NCBI GenBank assembly: GCA_024331045.1 | Contig: JANDJC010000014.1 | Coordinates: 1 to 59,458 of the forward strand | Origin: Nitrospira sp. | GTDB lineage: Bacteria > Nitrospirota > Nitrospiria > Nitrospirales > Nitrospiraceae | DNA: 59,458 nucleotides | Reading direction: 5' to 3' | Shown: positions 31,102 through 39,960 of the stretch, piece after piece | How positions within the stretch are numbered: position 1 is the stretch's first letter | How the letters are laid out: every line of letters starts with the position of its first letter | Notes under the pieces: generated by a model | Database searches by the model: none | Seen by the model: the letters and a program-made list of their open reading frames with translations, nothing else | Told to the model about the DNA's origin: nothing | Position numbers and translations under genes: made by a program

Positions 31102-33222
31102 ATGACCACTATGAGAGAATCCAGATCAGTGACCGGACCGATGGTTGTCGTTTCTCCTTCAGATCCTGCAGATCCTGCATCACATTCCCATGCTGGTGCA
31201 CAAAAGAAAACCGCATCAAAACCGGCGGAGCGGGTGACCGCCATTGAAATGGGAGCGCGCCAGCGGGAAATTTCGGTGTCGGAGTTCTTCACGAAAAACC
31301 GTCATCTGCTCGGGTTCGACAATCCGCGCAAGGCCCTGTTGACCTGTGTCAAGGAAGCGGTCGACAACGCGCTGGATGCCTGTGAAGAGGCCGGTATCCT
31401 GCCCGACGTGACGGTCCGGTTGGAGGTCGTGCCGATTGACGGCGTGACACCGCCGGCCAGTCAGGCCACACGGTTTCGTGTGACGGTAACGGACAACGGG
31501 CCCGGTATCGTGCGCCAACAGATTCCCCGCATCTTTGCCAAGCTGTTGTACGGCTCTAAGTTCCATCGGTTGCGCATGAGTCGGGGGCAGCAGGGCATCG
31601 GGATTTCCGCCGCCGGCATGTACGCGCAGTTGACGACCGGCAAACCGGTTCGGATCATCTCGCGCATCGGTCCCCGCGCCGCCGCCCATTTTTTTGAAGT
31701 CCAAATCGATACCAAGAAAAACGAGCCACTGGTGCACGAAAGCAAACAGATTGAGTGGGATCAGCCACGGGGAACCCAAGTGACAATGGAAATTGAGGGC
31801 CGCTACCAAAAGGGCCGAGCGTCGGTGGATGAGTGGTTGGAGCAGACCTCCATCGCCAACCCCCACGCCAAGCTGATCTATTACACGCCAGAAGGAGAAA
31901 TCAAAGAATACACCAGGGCCTACCACGAACTGCCGCCGTCGCCGCGGGAGATCAAACCACATCCTTACGGTATCGAGTTCGGCATGTTTCTGAAGATGGT
32001 GCAGGAGACGAAAAGCCACACGGTGGTGGGATTTTTGGCGAGCGATTTTTGCCGGATCTCACCCCAGTTGGCCGACCAGATATGCCGGCAGGCCAAGATC
32101 TCGCCGGAGATGAAGCCGCGAGACCTCAAAGGATCGGCCGCCGAAACATTGTATCGGACGATTCAGAGCACGAAAATCATGGCTCCGCCGACCAATTGCC
32201 TCTCGCCGATCGGCGAGAAAGCGATCTTGGCCGGTCTCTACAAACAGATCAAAGGTGAGTTCTATACGGCGGTGACGAGACCCCCGGCGGTGTATCGTGG
32301 CAATCCGTTTGTTATCGAGGCGGGGCTGGCCTATGGCCAGCGACCCGATGAACACAACAAGCCAGAGCAACCAGCCGCTCCACGGGCTGAAGGAGAACAC
32401 GAAGAAGACGACGTGGAACTGGCGCGGGTGATCCGGTATGCCAATCGGGTACCGCTCCTCTATCAGCAATCTGCCTGCGCGACCTTCAAGGCCGTGCTTG
32501 GCCTGTCTTGGAAAAACTACGGGGTGGCGCAGGCGCGCGGGGCCTTGCCGGCCGGCCCGATGGTGATTTTTGTCCATATGGCCTCAGTGTGGGTGCCGTT
32601 TACGAGCGAATCGAAAGAAGCGATCGCCGACTACGACGAGATTCACAAGGAAATCACCTTGGCGTTGCGGGAGTGTGGGCGGCGGTTAGGGATCTATCTG
32701 CGTCGCCGGGAACGGGCTGCTAGCGAATACCGGCGGCGGAACATTTTTGAATTGTATATCGAGGAAGTTGTCGAGGCCTGCAATCGATTGAAGGGCGGTA
32801 CCCTGCCGAAGGAAAAGCTGAAGAAACAATTACAGACCATTGCTGTCTCGCGGACTGGCGGAATCAAGACGGATGAGGTTTTGGGAAAGACCGGCGAGGG
32901 ACCAGAGGGGCTCCCCCATTCGATCATTGTCACAGAGGGTGGGGCAGAAGGAGATGTCGTTGTCGGGACAAAACTGGATGGCGGGGGTGAAGAAGCCGGG
33001 ATAGGACAGAGTCGAGATGGCCACACCGACCACGGTGGAGGATTGGCCTCTGGATCCAAGTCTGACGGGGGCAAGTCGGGAGGGATCAGACCATCATGGC
33101 GGCAGAACCAAAGGGAGCGTTTCACCGGTGAGGATGAGAAGAACAAGACGAGGAAAGGGGAGAGACCATCCTCCAGGGCAAGCAACGGGGCGGTTCGCAG
33201 GAGCCGGAAGGTGACAGCATGA
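31102..33222 (+). CDS. top6B: DNA topoisomerase VI subunit B
   Basis: ATPase subunit of a type IIB topoisomerase, which passes one duplex through a transient double-strand break. The 706-residue protein has a GHKL ATPase with N-box KEAVDNALDACEEAG (Glu 85, Asn 89), DNGPGI (131-136), a GSKFHRLRMSRGQQGIGISAAG lid region, and H2TH and transducer regions with the switch lysine expected later. Two oddities stand out: about 50 extra residues before the ATPase core, and a 110-residue low-complexity Gly/Lys/Arg-rich C-terminal tail after residue 590. Its stop overlaps the start of subunit A (ATGA). The enzyme is mainly archaeal and plant and is patchy in bacteria. Confidence 0.93.
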   Translation: MTTMRESRSVTGPMVVVSPSDPADPASHSHAGAQKKTASKPAERVTAIEMGARQREISVSEFFTKNRHLLGFDNPRKALLTCVKEAVDNALDACEEAGILPDVTVRLEVVPIDGVTPPASQATRFRVTVTDNGPGIVRQQIPRIFAKLLYGSKFHRLRMSRGQQGIGISAAGMYAQLTTGKPVRIISRIGPRAAAHFFEVQIDTKKNEPLVHESKQIEWDQPRGTQVTMEIEGRYQKGRASVDEWLEQTSIANPHAKLIYYTPEGEIKEYTRAYHELPPSPREIKPHPYGIEFGMFLKMVQETKSHTVVGFLASDFCRISPQLADQICRQAKISPEMKPRDLKGSAAETLYRTIQSTKIMAPPTNCLSPIGEKAILAGLYKQIKGEFYTAVTRPPAVYRGNPFVIEAGLAYGQRPDEHNKPEQPAAPRAEGEHEEDDVELARVIRYANRVPLLYQQSACATFKAVLGLSWKNYGVAQARGALPAGPMVIFVHMASVWVPFTSESKEAIADYDEIHKEITLALRECGRRLGIYLRRRERAASEYRRRNIFELYIEEVVEACNRLKGGTLPKEKLKKQLQTIAVSRTGGIKTDEVLGKTGEGPEGLPHSIIVTEGGAEGDVVVGTKLDGGGEEAGIGQSRDGHTDHGGGLASGSKSDGGKSGGIRPSWRQNQRERFTGEDEKNKTRKGERPSSRASNGAVRRSRKVTA

Positions 33223-34322
33223 TGACCAAGACCAAAAAGCCTACGACGGTTGAAAAGAAACTGGTTGGTCTGGCCGATCTCGTGATCCAGGCGGCCGAAC
33301 GATCAAAAGATCCGACGTTGCAGATTCCGATCCGCGCCCTTTCCAATGTTTCGTTCAACGAGCGGAAGGGAATGATCGAGATGGGGGACAAGAAGCAGGC
33401 CCGCTCGTTCTTCAATATCGGAATGGCGAAAAAGTTCATGCAGACGATGTTGGTGGCGGACGCGCTGGCGGAGTTGCAGCGGGCCGACCTCACCACCTCG
33501 CTCCGCGAGATCTATTATCGAACCAAACATACGATCAGAGATTCTCACGAGAACACGTTCGACACGCAGGATGAGTCCGATCCGATCATCGAAGATTTGG
33601 AAGTGACTCTCTCTGCCCTTCGGGAGGAGCTGCACGTTCGGGCGGAGAACGCCGGCAGTATCGTCGGGCCGGTCGTGTTTGGCGACGACGGCGACCGGGT
33701 GGACTGCTCGAAATTGGGCAAGGGCGGTTATTCCGTTCCGTCGATCGTAGAGCCAGAGTATCTGGAGATCCGGCGCTGTACGGCGGATTTTGTGTTGCTG
33801 GTCGAGAAGGGCACCCAGTGGAACCGACTGTCGGAAGACAAGTTCTGGCGGCGGTACAACTGTATTCTGCTCACTGGCAACGGTCAGCCGCCGCGGGGGG
33901 TGCGGCGTTTGGCCAGACGGCTTCACGAAGAGCAGGGGCTTCCAATTTATGTGTTGGTCGATAACGATCCCTGGGGCTACTACATCTATTCGGTGGTCAA
34001 GCAGGGATCCATCAATTTGGCGTTTGAAAGTCAACGCATGGCGATTCCCAAGGCCAAATTTATGGGTCTCTCCAGCGCCGACCCAGAACGGTACGGTCTG
34101 CCGCGCAACGTTGGCATCAAGCTCAACGACAAGGATGTGGCGCGGGCGAAAGAACTGATGAACTATCAATGGTTCAAGAAACCGGCCTGGCAGGCGGAGA
34201 TCAAACGGATGTTGACGAGCGGCTTGAAGTACGAACTCGATGCCTTGGCGAATAAAGACTTTCAGTATCTCACCAAACAGTACCTGCCGCGAAAGTTGCG
34301 AGAACAAGATTGGCTTGATTAG
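33219..34322 (+). CDS. top6A: DNA topoisomerase VI subunit A (Spo11-like)
   Basis: Cutting subunit of topoisomerase VI, homologous to meiotic Spo11. The 367-residue protein has a winged-helix domain with the catalytic Tyr in TSLREIYYRTKHT (Tyr 99 or 100). A Toprim domain carries the metal ligands: Glu 196 in FVLLVEKGTQW, and Asp 248/Asp 250 in VLVDNDPWGYYIYSVVKQGS. All catalytic residues are present, so it should be active with Top6B. It starts inside the top6B stop codon overlap and is followed by a helicase gene after 34 bp. Confidence 0.94.
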   Translation: MMTKTKKPTTVEKKLVGLADLVIQAAERSKDPTLQIPIRALSNVSFNERKGMIEMGDKKQARSFFNIGMAKKFMQTMLVADALAELQRADLTTSLREIYYRTKHTIRDSHENTFDTQDESDPIIEDLEVTLSALREELHVRAENAGSIVGPVVFGDDGDRVDCSKLGKGGYSVPSIVEPEYLEIRRCTADFVLLVEKGTQWNRLSEDKFWRRYNCILLTGNGQPPRGVRRLARRLHEEQGLPIYVLVDNDPWGYYIYSVVKQGSINLAFESQRMAIPKAKFMGLSSADPERYGLPRNVGIKLNDKDVARAKELMNYQWFKKPAWQAEIKRMLTSGLKYELDALANKDFQYLTKQYLPRKLREQDWLD

Positions 34323-34356
34323 ACACTGTCTTGTGCTCCCACGTCTCCCTTTGGGT

Positions 34357-35916
34357 ATGAGGACCCTGCCTTCTTGGATAGCGCCGCTTCGCGATTGGCA
34401 GCGCCGTGCCTTTCACGCCGTCTGTACTCACCAGAGTGTCGATTTTCTCGCCATGGCGACGCCGGCCGCGGGGAAAACGCGGTTCGCACTGCGCGTGGCC
34501 CACGAGTTTTTGAAAGCCGGCCGCGTCCAGCGGCTTCTGGTGGTCTGCCCCACTAGTCATCTACGAAGACAGTGGGCCGTTGCCGCGGGAACCGTCGGGT
34601 TGCAACTTGATCCGGCCTTGACGAACGAACGGGCGCTGGAGGCGCCGGACTATCACGGCGCGACGGTGACCTATCAGCACGTCTGTTCCGCTCCAGAAAT
34701 GGTACGGCGCGGCTGCCTTGCCAAAAAGACACTGGTGGTGCTGGATGAACTGCACCATGCCGGCGATGGCAAACAGTGGGGCAGATCTCTCAAAACGGCG
34801 CTGGAGCCGGCGGTGTTTCGGTTGATCCTCTCGGGTACCCCCTTTCGCTCCGACAATGATGCCATTCCCTTCGTCCGGTACGTGCGGGGCGAGAGTCAGC
34901 CGGACTTTTCTTACGGCTACGGTGAAGCGATTTGCGACGGTGTTTGCCGGCCGATCCTCTTCCCCAGCTATGAAGGCGAATTGATCTGGGTGTCTCAAGG
35001 TCGCGAGCACCGAGCGACGTTTGAAGACGGTTTGCCGTTCGATCGGCAGCGGGAACGATTAAAGACGGCGTTGCTGCAAGAGTCGTGGTTGGGTCCGGTC
35101 ATTGCCGATGCGCACGAGCAACTTGTTCGTGTGCGGCGCGAGGAGCAGCCCGATGCGGGCGGGCTCATTGTTGCCATGGATCAGGACCACGCCCGCTGGG
35201 TGGCTGATCTGGTCGGTCGCGTCGCCGGCGTCAAGGCGGCGGTAGCGGTCTCGGATGATCCGCAGGCGTCTCACGTCATCGAAACATTTAGCGGCGATGG
35301 AAAGCGACAGTGGTTGGTGGCGGTCAACATGGTGAGCGAAGGGGTGGATATTCCTCGCCTCCGTGTCGGAGTCTATGGCACCAATGTGTTGACGGAGATG
35401 TATTTCCGGCAGGTAGTCGGGCGTTTCGTCCGTATGCAGGAGCATGTGCCAAAGCCGCAACGAGCGTGGCTCTATTTGCCCAAGGATCCGGTTTTGGCTC
35501 ACTATGCGCGACAGATCAAAGAAGAGCGTGATCATGTCCTGGAAGACATGCCTCCGGCCGAACCACGGGATCTCTTTGGCCGTGTCGCCGTCTCGACGAA
35601 CGAATATCGACCGTTGATGGCCGTAGCCCGCATGGACACGGTGATCGGAGCGGAAGAGCCCGAAGGGGCGAACCATGCGACGGCGACGATCGGAGCGCCG
35701 GTTGCGCTCCATGAGCTCAAGCAAGAGCTGCGAGATCTCCACCGGCTGCTCGTGAGCGCGGTTGCCAGGCAAAGAGGAGTGGATCATCGGCGCCTCAACG
35801 CGGAGTTGATCGCGCGGACCGGCAGTCGGATCGACCAGGCGACGGTCGAGCAACTTCGCAAACGGATTCAACTTCTCGAACGGTGGCGCGACCAGGGGTA
35901 CGACGGTAAACGTTGA
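34357..35916 (+). CDS. SF2 DEAD/DEAH-type helicase next to topoisomerase VI
   Basis: A 519-residue superfamily 2 ATPase. It has an N-terminal Q-like region (LRDWQRRAFHAVCTHQS), Walker A ATPAAGKT (about 34-41), motif II VLDELHH, motif III ILSGTPFRSD, then a RecA2 half with VNMVSEGVDIPRLRVGVYGT and motif VI RQVVGRFVRMQ. The C-terminal 100 residues (VALHELKQELRDLHRLLVSAVARQ) look helical and may hold partner contacts. ATG 34357 is preferred; the frame is open further upstream but overlaps top6A. With only 34 bp from top6A it probably belongs to the same transcript, which suggests a topoisomerase-helicase partnership. Confidence 0.85.
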   Translation: MRTLPSWIAPLRDWQRRAFHAVCTHQSVDFLAMATPAAGKTRFALRVAHEFLKAGRVQRLLVVCPTSHLRRQWAVAAGTVGLQLDPALTNERALEAPDYHGATVTYQHVCSAPEMVRRGCLAKKTLVVLDELHHAGDGKQWGRSLKTALEPAVFRLILSGTPFRSDNDAIPFVRYVRGESQPDFSYGYGEAICDGVCRPILFPSYEGELIWVSQGREHRATFEDGLPFDRQRERLKTALLQESWLGPVIADAHEQLVRVRREEQPDAGGLIVAMDQDHARWVADLVGRVAGVKAAVAVSDDPQASHVIETFSGDGKRQWLVAVNMVSEGVDIPRLRVGVYGTNVLTEMYFRQVVGRFVRMQEHVPKPQRAWLYLPKDPVLAHYARQIKEERDHVLEDMPPAEPRDLFGRVAVSTNEYRPLMAVARMDTVIGAEEPEGANHATATIGAPVALHELKQELRDLHRLLVSAVARQRGVDHRRLNAELIARTGSRIDQATVEQLRKRIQLLERWRDQGYDGKR

Positions 35917-35976
35917 ACTCTTCGATCAAGGTAAGGCCGGTGGTGTCCTTTCTTCTTGCCCGGCACCTTGTACCAG

Positions 35977-36011
35977 AGAATGGATGGAGAATGGGGATGG
36001 AGAATGGATGG
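35977..36011. repeat. Three tandem AGAATGG-type repeats
   Basis: AGAATGGATGG, AGAATGGGGATGG and AGAATGGATGG follow each other between the convergent helicase and phytase-like genes. They are non-coding by position and likely slippage-generated. Confidence 0.75.
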
Positions 36012-36050
36012 TTGTCAGGCGGGCGGTCCTGACGCGGCTCTCGTGCAAGA

Positions 36051-36082
36051 CTGTGCGAGGGCGGAGTCCCGCCCCCGCACAG
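36051..36082. terminator. Strong hairpin between convergent genes
   Basis: CTGTGCGAGGGCGG (36051-36064) pairs with CCGCCCCCGCACAG (36069-36082) with one mismatch and a four-base loop. It sits between the 3' ends of the helicase and the phytase-like gene. No T-run follows on either strand, so it is a candidate for bidirectional termination or 3'-end protection rather than a classic terminator. Confidence 0.45.
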
Positions 36083-36126
36083 CTTGGCGGGAATCAATGC
36101 GAGCGATGACAGCAACCGTGTGCCGG

Positions 36127-37608
36127 CTACTTGTCCTCGCGACCCTCATCACCTTCTTGATCGTCCTCATCGTCGAGTTCGATCGAGGCTCCGCGATCAC
36201 GATCTTTTTGACCTTTTTGATAGGCCATCGGCCTTACGTAGTCGCCGAGATCACTCGCTGAGACCTTATAAGCGTGCAACACACCGGGAAGCAGCTTGTA
36301 GCTGCCGTCGGTGGGCAGATCGAACCTCTCGTTGATCACGCCGTCCGCGGCATCGGCCGTCGTGAAACAGGCGGTCGTGTAGCCGAGCGGACATTGGATG
36401 GAGGTCGTCCAGGGATCGGCGTCACTGACTCGAAAGTACACGTCGAATTGTGTTCCACTGTCGTTCTGCGTCACGCTGTAGTCGTTGTCCGTGCCGACGA
36501 CCAAGACGTAGCTGCCGTCCTTGAGGCGTGGACCAATGGCCAGCCCCTCCCACTTTTCCGGGACCTTGTTGCCAAGCTCCGGGAGGGTGTCGGTGGTGAG
36601 GTCTAGAAAGGGTACCGGCTGTTTAGTGACCTTTCCGGAGGGACAGGTTGAGGATGGGAAGGGTGGGGCCGGGGGGCTGTAGTCGGTGGCTCCTGTAATA
36701 TCAATGCGGAATAGTTTCTTGTTCGGCGGTGAAAGGGTGGCGCCGACACCGATGCCTCGGTTGTTCCGTTCGAGCACGAGAAACTCATGGTCGTTGATGG
36801 CCAACAGCCCGGACACACCGCGGCCTTGGCTGGCCCCTTCCAGTTGATAGGCATATTGCGCGACAGCGGTGCCGGTAGCGGTGCTGAACTTCACGAGGCG
36901 AAGGCACACACCGTTGCTGCCCCCTTCGTCCAACATGGCACTTTGCAACATGGCGTAGACATAAGCCCCATCGGGACTGATGGCCAATCCTTCAAACCCA
37001 CGGTTCGATCTCTTGCCGGCCGTATTGCCGCTGTCGCTGGCGTAGTTGGGCATTCCGGCAGCGTTGCGGGGAATCAGATTGGTGGGGATGGCAAATGAAC
37101 GGACCCGACGCCCCTTGCGGTTGAATTCATAGAGGGAGGGGCCGTATTCATCCGAGACATAGAAATGGCCGTTGCGGGGATCGACCACGAATCCTTCCGG
37201 ATCGAAAGCGTTACCCAAGACGCTAGGCGGAGTCGGCGCTAGACCGTTTAAGGGATTTCCAAACTCGTCCTTGAAGATGATGGTCTTGAGGATTTTGAAC
37301 CCGCTGATCGCGCCGGTCTTCCTATCGACCTTCAAGCGAAACCGCTGGACGCGGGGCTGGTAATCCAGCGAGCCGCCACCAGGACCTCGATCGGAGAGAC
37401 CGTACCACTGGTTCCGCTTGGCGTCATAGTAAAGATCCGAGAAATAACCGACCCGGCCGGTGTTGGCGTCCGTGCCGCCGCTCCGATCGAGCATGGCTCC
37501 GTCTAGCGCGAGGCCGTTCACAAATTCCGGCGCGGCTGAGACACCCGACACGGTCGCCGTACTAAGCAACCCCACTGCCGTCACTATCGTCATCATCTGT
37601 CGCAACAT
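36127..37608 (-). CDS. Exported phytase-like esterase domain protein
   Basis: A 493-residue secreted protein with a signal peptide (MMTIVTAVGLLSTATVSGVSA). The body fits the 'esterase-like activity of phytase' family, a beta-propeller: LVYYDAKRN-like NQWYGLSDRGPGG near the start, then AFDPEGFVVDPRNGHFYVSDEYGPSLYEF, GFEGLAISPDGAYVYAML, and VVGTDNDYSVTQ. The substrate is not predictable. It ends in a very acidic tail. The start at 37608 follows GGAGGGGAGG. It converges with the helicase gene. Confidence 0.85.
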   Translation of the reverse strand: MLRQMMTIVTAVGLLSTATVSGVSAAPEFVNGLALDGAMLDRSGGTDANTGRVGYFSDLYYDAKRNQWYGLSDRGPGGGSLDYQPRVQRFRLKVDRKTGAISGFKILKTIIFKDEFGNPLNGLAPTPPSVLGNAFDPEGFVVDPRNGHFYVSDEYGPSLYEFNRKGRRVRSFAIPTNLIPRNAAGMPNYASDSGNTAGKRSNRGFEGLAISPDGAYVYAMLQSAMLDEGGSNGVCLRLVKFSTATGTAVAQYAYQLEGASQGRGVSGLLAINDHEFLVLERNNRGIGVGATLSPPNKKLFRIDITGATDYSPPAPPFPSSTCPSGKVTKQPVPFLDLTTDTLPELGNKVPEKWEGLAIGPRLKDGSYVLVVGTDNDYSVTQNDSGTQFDVYFRVSDADPWTTSIQCPLGYTTACFTTADAADGVINERFDLPTDGSYKLLPGVLHAYKVSASDLGDYVRPMAYQKGQKDRDRGASIELDDEDDQEGDEGREDK

Positions 37609-37898
37609 CTTTATCCTCCCCTCCGATCGTTGAGAAGTTATGGAGCATCACGCAAAGACTTCCCTGCCAACCTCCTCTCCACCGTCCGCCGCACGCCACG
37701 GCATGTGGAAAAAGTGGTTGAGGAAAACCGCCGAAGAGAACTGTCTGGTGACACCGTAGGAGACGGCCGTTACTGTTGCGTCAGCAAAGGATGAAAGAAG
37801 AGTTAAGAGCGCGAGAGATCCGGCGGGACCACAGCCAGCCTATCGGAGGGCAGGAGCCGAATGTTAGTGGCCGGCCAAGAAAGTGGACGAGACTGTGG

Positions 37899-38198
37899 CT
37901 ATCGCTGGAGGGCAGTTTCCTTCTCGCGCAAGTATCTATCGAAGACGAACGTGCCGAAGGGGAGGATCGATGCAATGAAGGCTTGGAAGCAAAATCTATT
38001 GTCCCATTGATAGGCGGCGCGGAGCTTGACGAGCCTTGCGACATAGAGCAGGAACAGAATCCCGTGGATCGATCCCACGATCCTCACGGCCAGGGGCAGG
38101 CCCATCAGATACTTCAACGGCATGGCGATAAAGAGCAGGATGACGAACGACGTGCCCTCGGCCAATGCGATGGTTCTGAAAGCCCGGATTGGGTGCAT
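37899..38198 (-). CDS. DUF3817 small membrane protein
   Basis: A roughly 99-residue membrane protein with three hydrophobic segments, fitting DUF3817: RTIALAEGTSFVILLFIAMPLKYLMG, VGSIHGILFLLYVARL and FIASILPFGTFVFDRYLR. Function is unknown. The frame is open to 38363, but the family usually starts a few residues before the first helix, so ATG 38198 is chosen; ATG 38234 is possible. It is divergent from the saccharopine-dehydrogenase-like gene. Confidence 0.75.
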   Translation of the reverse strand: MHPIRAFRTIALAEGTSFVILLFIAMPLKYLMGLPLAVRIVGSIHGILFLLYVARLVKLRAAYQWDNRFCFQAFIASILPFGTFVFDRYLREKETALQR

Positions 38199-38439
38199 GG
38201 GTGTCTCGGTGCTCAGGCTCTCTTTGGGGAGCATGCGCGGGCGGTATTGTCGGGGACCGGTCGGGTTGATGTCAACTTCAGGGCTTTGGCCAATCCTTAT
38301 GGTGGCTTTGATGGGAATTCTTGCGTGAAAACAAAGCTCGGAGAACTGTTTCACTTTCGACAAAATCCCCCCTGCTCCTCAGTCTCTTCGGGGCGTTTCA
38401 GGTTTCAGAACCGGCCGGATGTGGTAAGCTTCCGACCCC

Positions 38440-39264
38440 ATGCGTATTTTCGTTCTCGGTGTCGGAGCCACCGGCTCCTACCTCGTCAAACTTCTCCTTC
38501 GTCAGGGCCACCATGTGACGTGCGGCGATCGCGATCCGGAACGAGCTCGCCGTTTCTTGGGGGAAACGGTACCGGTCGCTGTTGAGCGGGTGAACGGGCG
38601 CAATCGGTGGAGCGTCATCAAGGCCTCACGGGGCGCCCAGTTGATCGTGAACATGTTGCCGTCCGTCTGTAACCGGACTGTGCTCCGTGCCGCGCTCCAT
38701 GTCCGGGCCCATTATCTCGATACGGCCGCTCATCTGACGAAGAGCCCTTTTCGCGCCGAACAATTGCAGTTCACACGCCGTTTTATAGAGAAGCGTCGGA
38801 CGGCCGTCATCACCGCCGGGGTTGCGCCGGGGCTGACCAATCTTCTCGCGGCTGCGGCCGCGGATTCACTTGATGCGGTCGAGACCGTTCGGGTTCGGCT
38901 CTATGAATCCACAGAAAGCGAGCATCCTGTCTCGCAATGGTCGGCGGAAGTATCTTTTGATGAAGCTGTCTCGCGCCCCCGTCTCTATCGCGACGGCAGG
39001 TTTCTGCTCGGCCGGCGATTCGGCGAACGCGAAATGTTTCGTTTCCCGGCGCCGATCGGTTCGGTGCCGGTCATGCTGGCGGCTCAAGACGAAGTGGTCA
39101 CGCTTCCCCATGTGATTCCTCTCCGGTCGATGGATGTCAAGATCGGTGGGTCGGATGTCGATCGTCTGCGCAGATGGTACCGCCAGGGGAAGCTCAGAAA
39201 ATCGCGAGGGCTCGTCTCCTCACGCTTCCCACGAACGCCGACGCCGGGCACGGTGGACGTCTGA
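38440..39264 (+). CDS. Saccharopine-dehydrogenase-like NAD(P)-binding protein, N-terminal part of a frameshifted gene
   Basis: Rossmann-fold protein: RIFVLGVGATGSYLVKLLLRQGHHVTCGDRD is the dinucleotide-binding start. The stretch QLIVNMLPS, then HYLDTAAHLTKS, then AVITAGVAPGLTNLLAA is typical of saccharopine dehydrogenase-like reductases, which mostly have unknown substrates. At residue 274 the frame stops right after TPTPGTVDV, while family-like sequence resumes in another frame (39174-39593). The product as read here would lack part of its C-terminal domain. Either a real mutation or a sequence error explains this. Confidence 0.72.
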   Translation: MRIFVLGVGATGSYLVKLLLRQGHHVTCGDRDPERARRFLGETVPVAVERVNGRNRWSVIKASRGAQLIVNMLPSVCNRTVLRAALHVRAHYLDTAAHLTKSPFRAEQLQFTRRFIEKRRTAVITAGVAPGLTNLLAAAAADSLDAVETVRVRLYESTESEHPVSQWSAEVSFDEAVSRPRLYRDGRFLLGRRFGEREMFRFPAPIGSVPVMLAAQDEVVTLPHVIPLRSMDVKIGGSDVDRLRRWYRQGKLRKSRGLVSSRFPRTPTPGTVDV

Positions 39265-39593
39265 TCCGGCGGGGAATTCTTCACGATGCACATTTTGCGG
39301 CCGCCGTGGTTGTTGAGGGCATCAAAGCCGGTCGCCGGATGACGATTCGCTGGGACGCCACAATGCCGAGCCTGTCCCGGCTTTACCGGCAAGGGGAGTT
39401 ACGGCCGCCCATCGCTTGGGCGACGGCGCGCATGGCGTCGCTGTTTGTGAAACATTTTCCTCGTGATCTCACCGGTGTCCATGCTCCGGAGGCCCTCCCT
39501 CAGGAGATCCGGCGCGCCATCCTGCGCGATGCCCGCGCGCGAGGGTTTCGCCTTGTGAAGCATGTGACAGTGCGGGCACGGCGCCCTTCCTGA
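39195..39593 (+). pseudogene. C-terminal part of the frameshifted saccharopine-dehydrogenase-like gene
   Basis: After the stop at 39264, an overlapping frame reads HDAHFAAAVVVEGIKAGRRMTIRWDATMPSL, then ITWATARMASL-like IAWATARMASLFVKHF and GVHAPEALPQEIRRAIL. This matches the expected C-terminal domain of the preceding gene (short variable domain, then a 'the product leads to proteolysis or activity' type ending is not needed). The join must lie near 39250-39290. It has no convincing start codon or ribosome binding site of its own, so it is read as the tail of one broken or mis-sequenced gene. Confidence 0.55.
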
Positions 39594-39688
39594 ACAGTCC
39601 TAGTTCTGCACCTTGCACGGGCTTTTGAGCGGGTGCTAAGATTTTGCCACCGATTAGCTTGTTAGCTTGAAGTTGTTGAGAACCGACC

Positions 39689-39955
39689 ATGCCGAATGTC
39701 ACGTTGCTTGTCTCGTCCAGTTGCGGGGCCTGCCCGTCGGCCAAGAGTTTGTGGAAGCAGTTGCGCACGAAGTACAGTTTTTCTTACCGCGAAATCGACA
39801 TTTCGACCAAAGACGGGCAGGAGCTGGCCGAACGTCATGCCGTTCGCGCGGTTCCTGCCACCATCATCGACGGCCGACTGACCTTCGTCGGCGTGCCGAG
39901 CCGTGAAAGCGCGGAAAAGGCCCTTCAGTTGAAACTCAAGCAACGGGAAGGCTGA
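39689..39955 (+). CDS. Small thioredoxin-fold protein
   Basis: An 88-residue thioredoxin/glutaredoxin-like protein with the redox motif CGAC (SSCGACPSAKSLWKQL) and the cis-Pro region AVRAVPATIIDGRLTFVG. Such small proteins act as cytoplasmic thiol-disulfide carriers. No signal peptide is present. It is followed 5 bp later by a tiny zinc-ribbon gene, likely in the same transcript. Confidence 0.82.
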   Translation: MPNVTLLVSSSCGACPSAKSLWKQLRTKYSFSYREIDISTKDGQELAERHAVRAVPATIIDGRLTFVGVPSRESAEKALQLKLKQREG

Positions 39956-39960
39956 ACGTC

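Noticed and set aside
33303..34307. Minus-strand open frame of 334 codons
   Set aside because: Antisense to top6A, which carries all catalytic residues; composition fits a shadow frame.
37776..38585. Plus-strand open frame of 269 codons
   Set aside because: Antisense to the DUF3817 gene and overlapping the start of the Rossmann-fold gene; sequence looks non-native.
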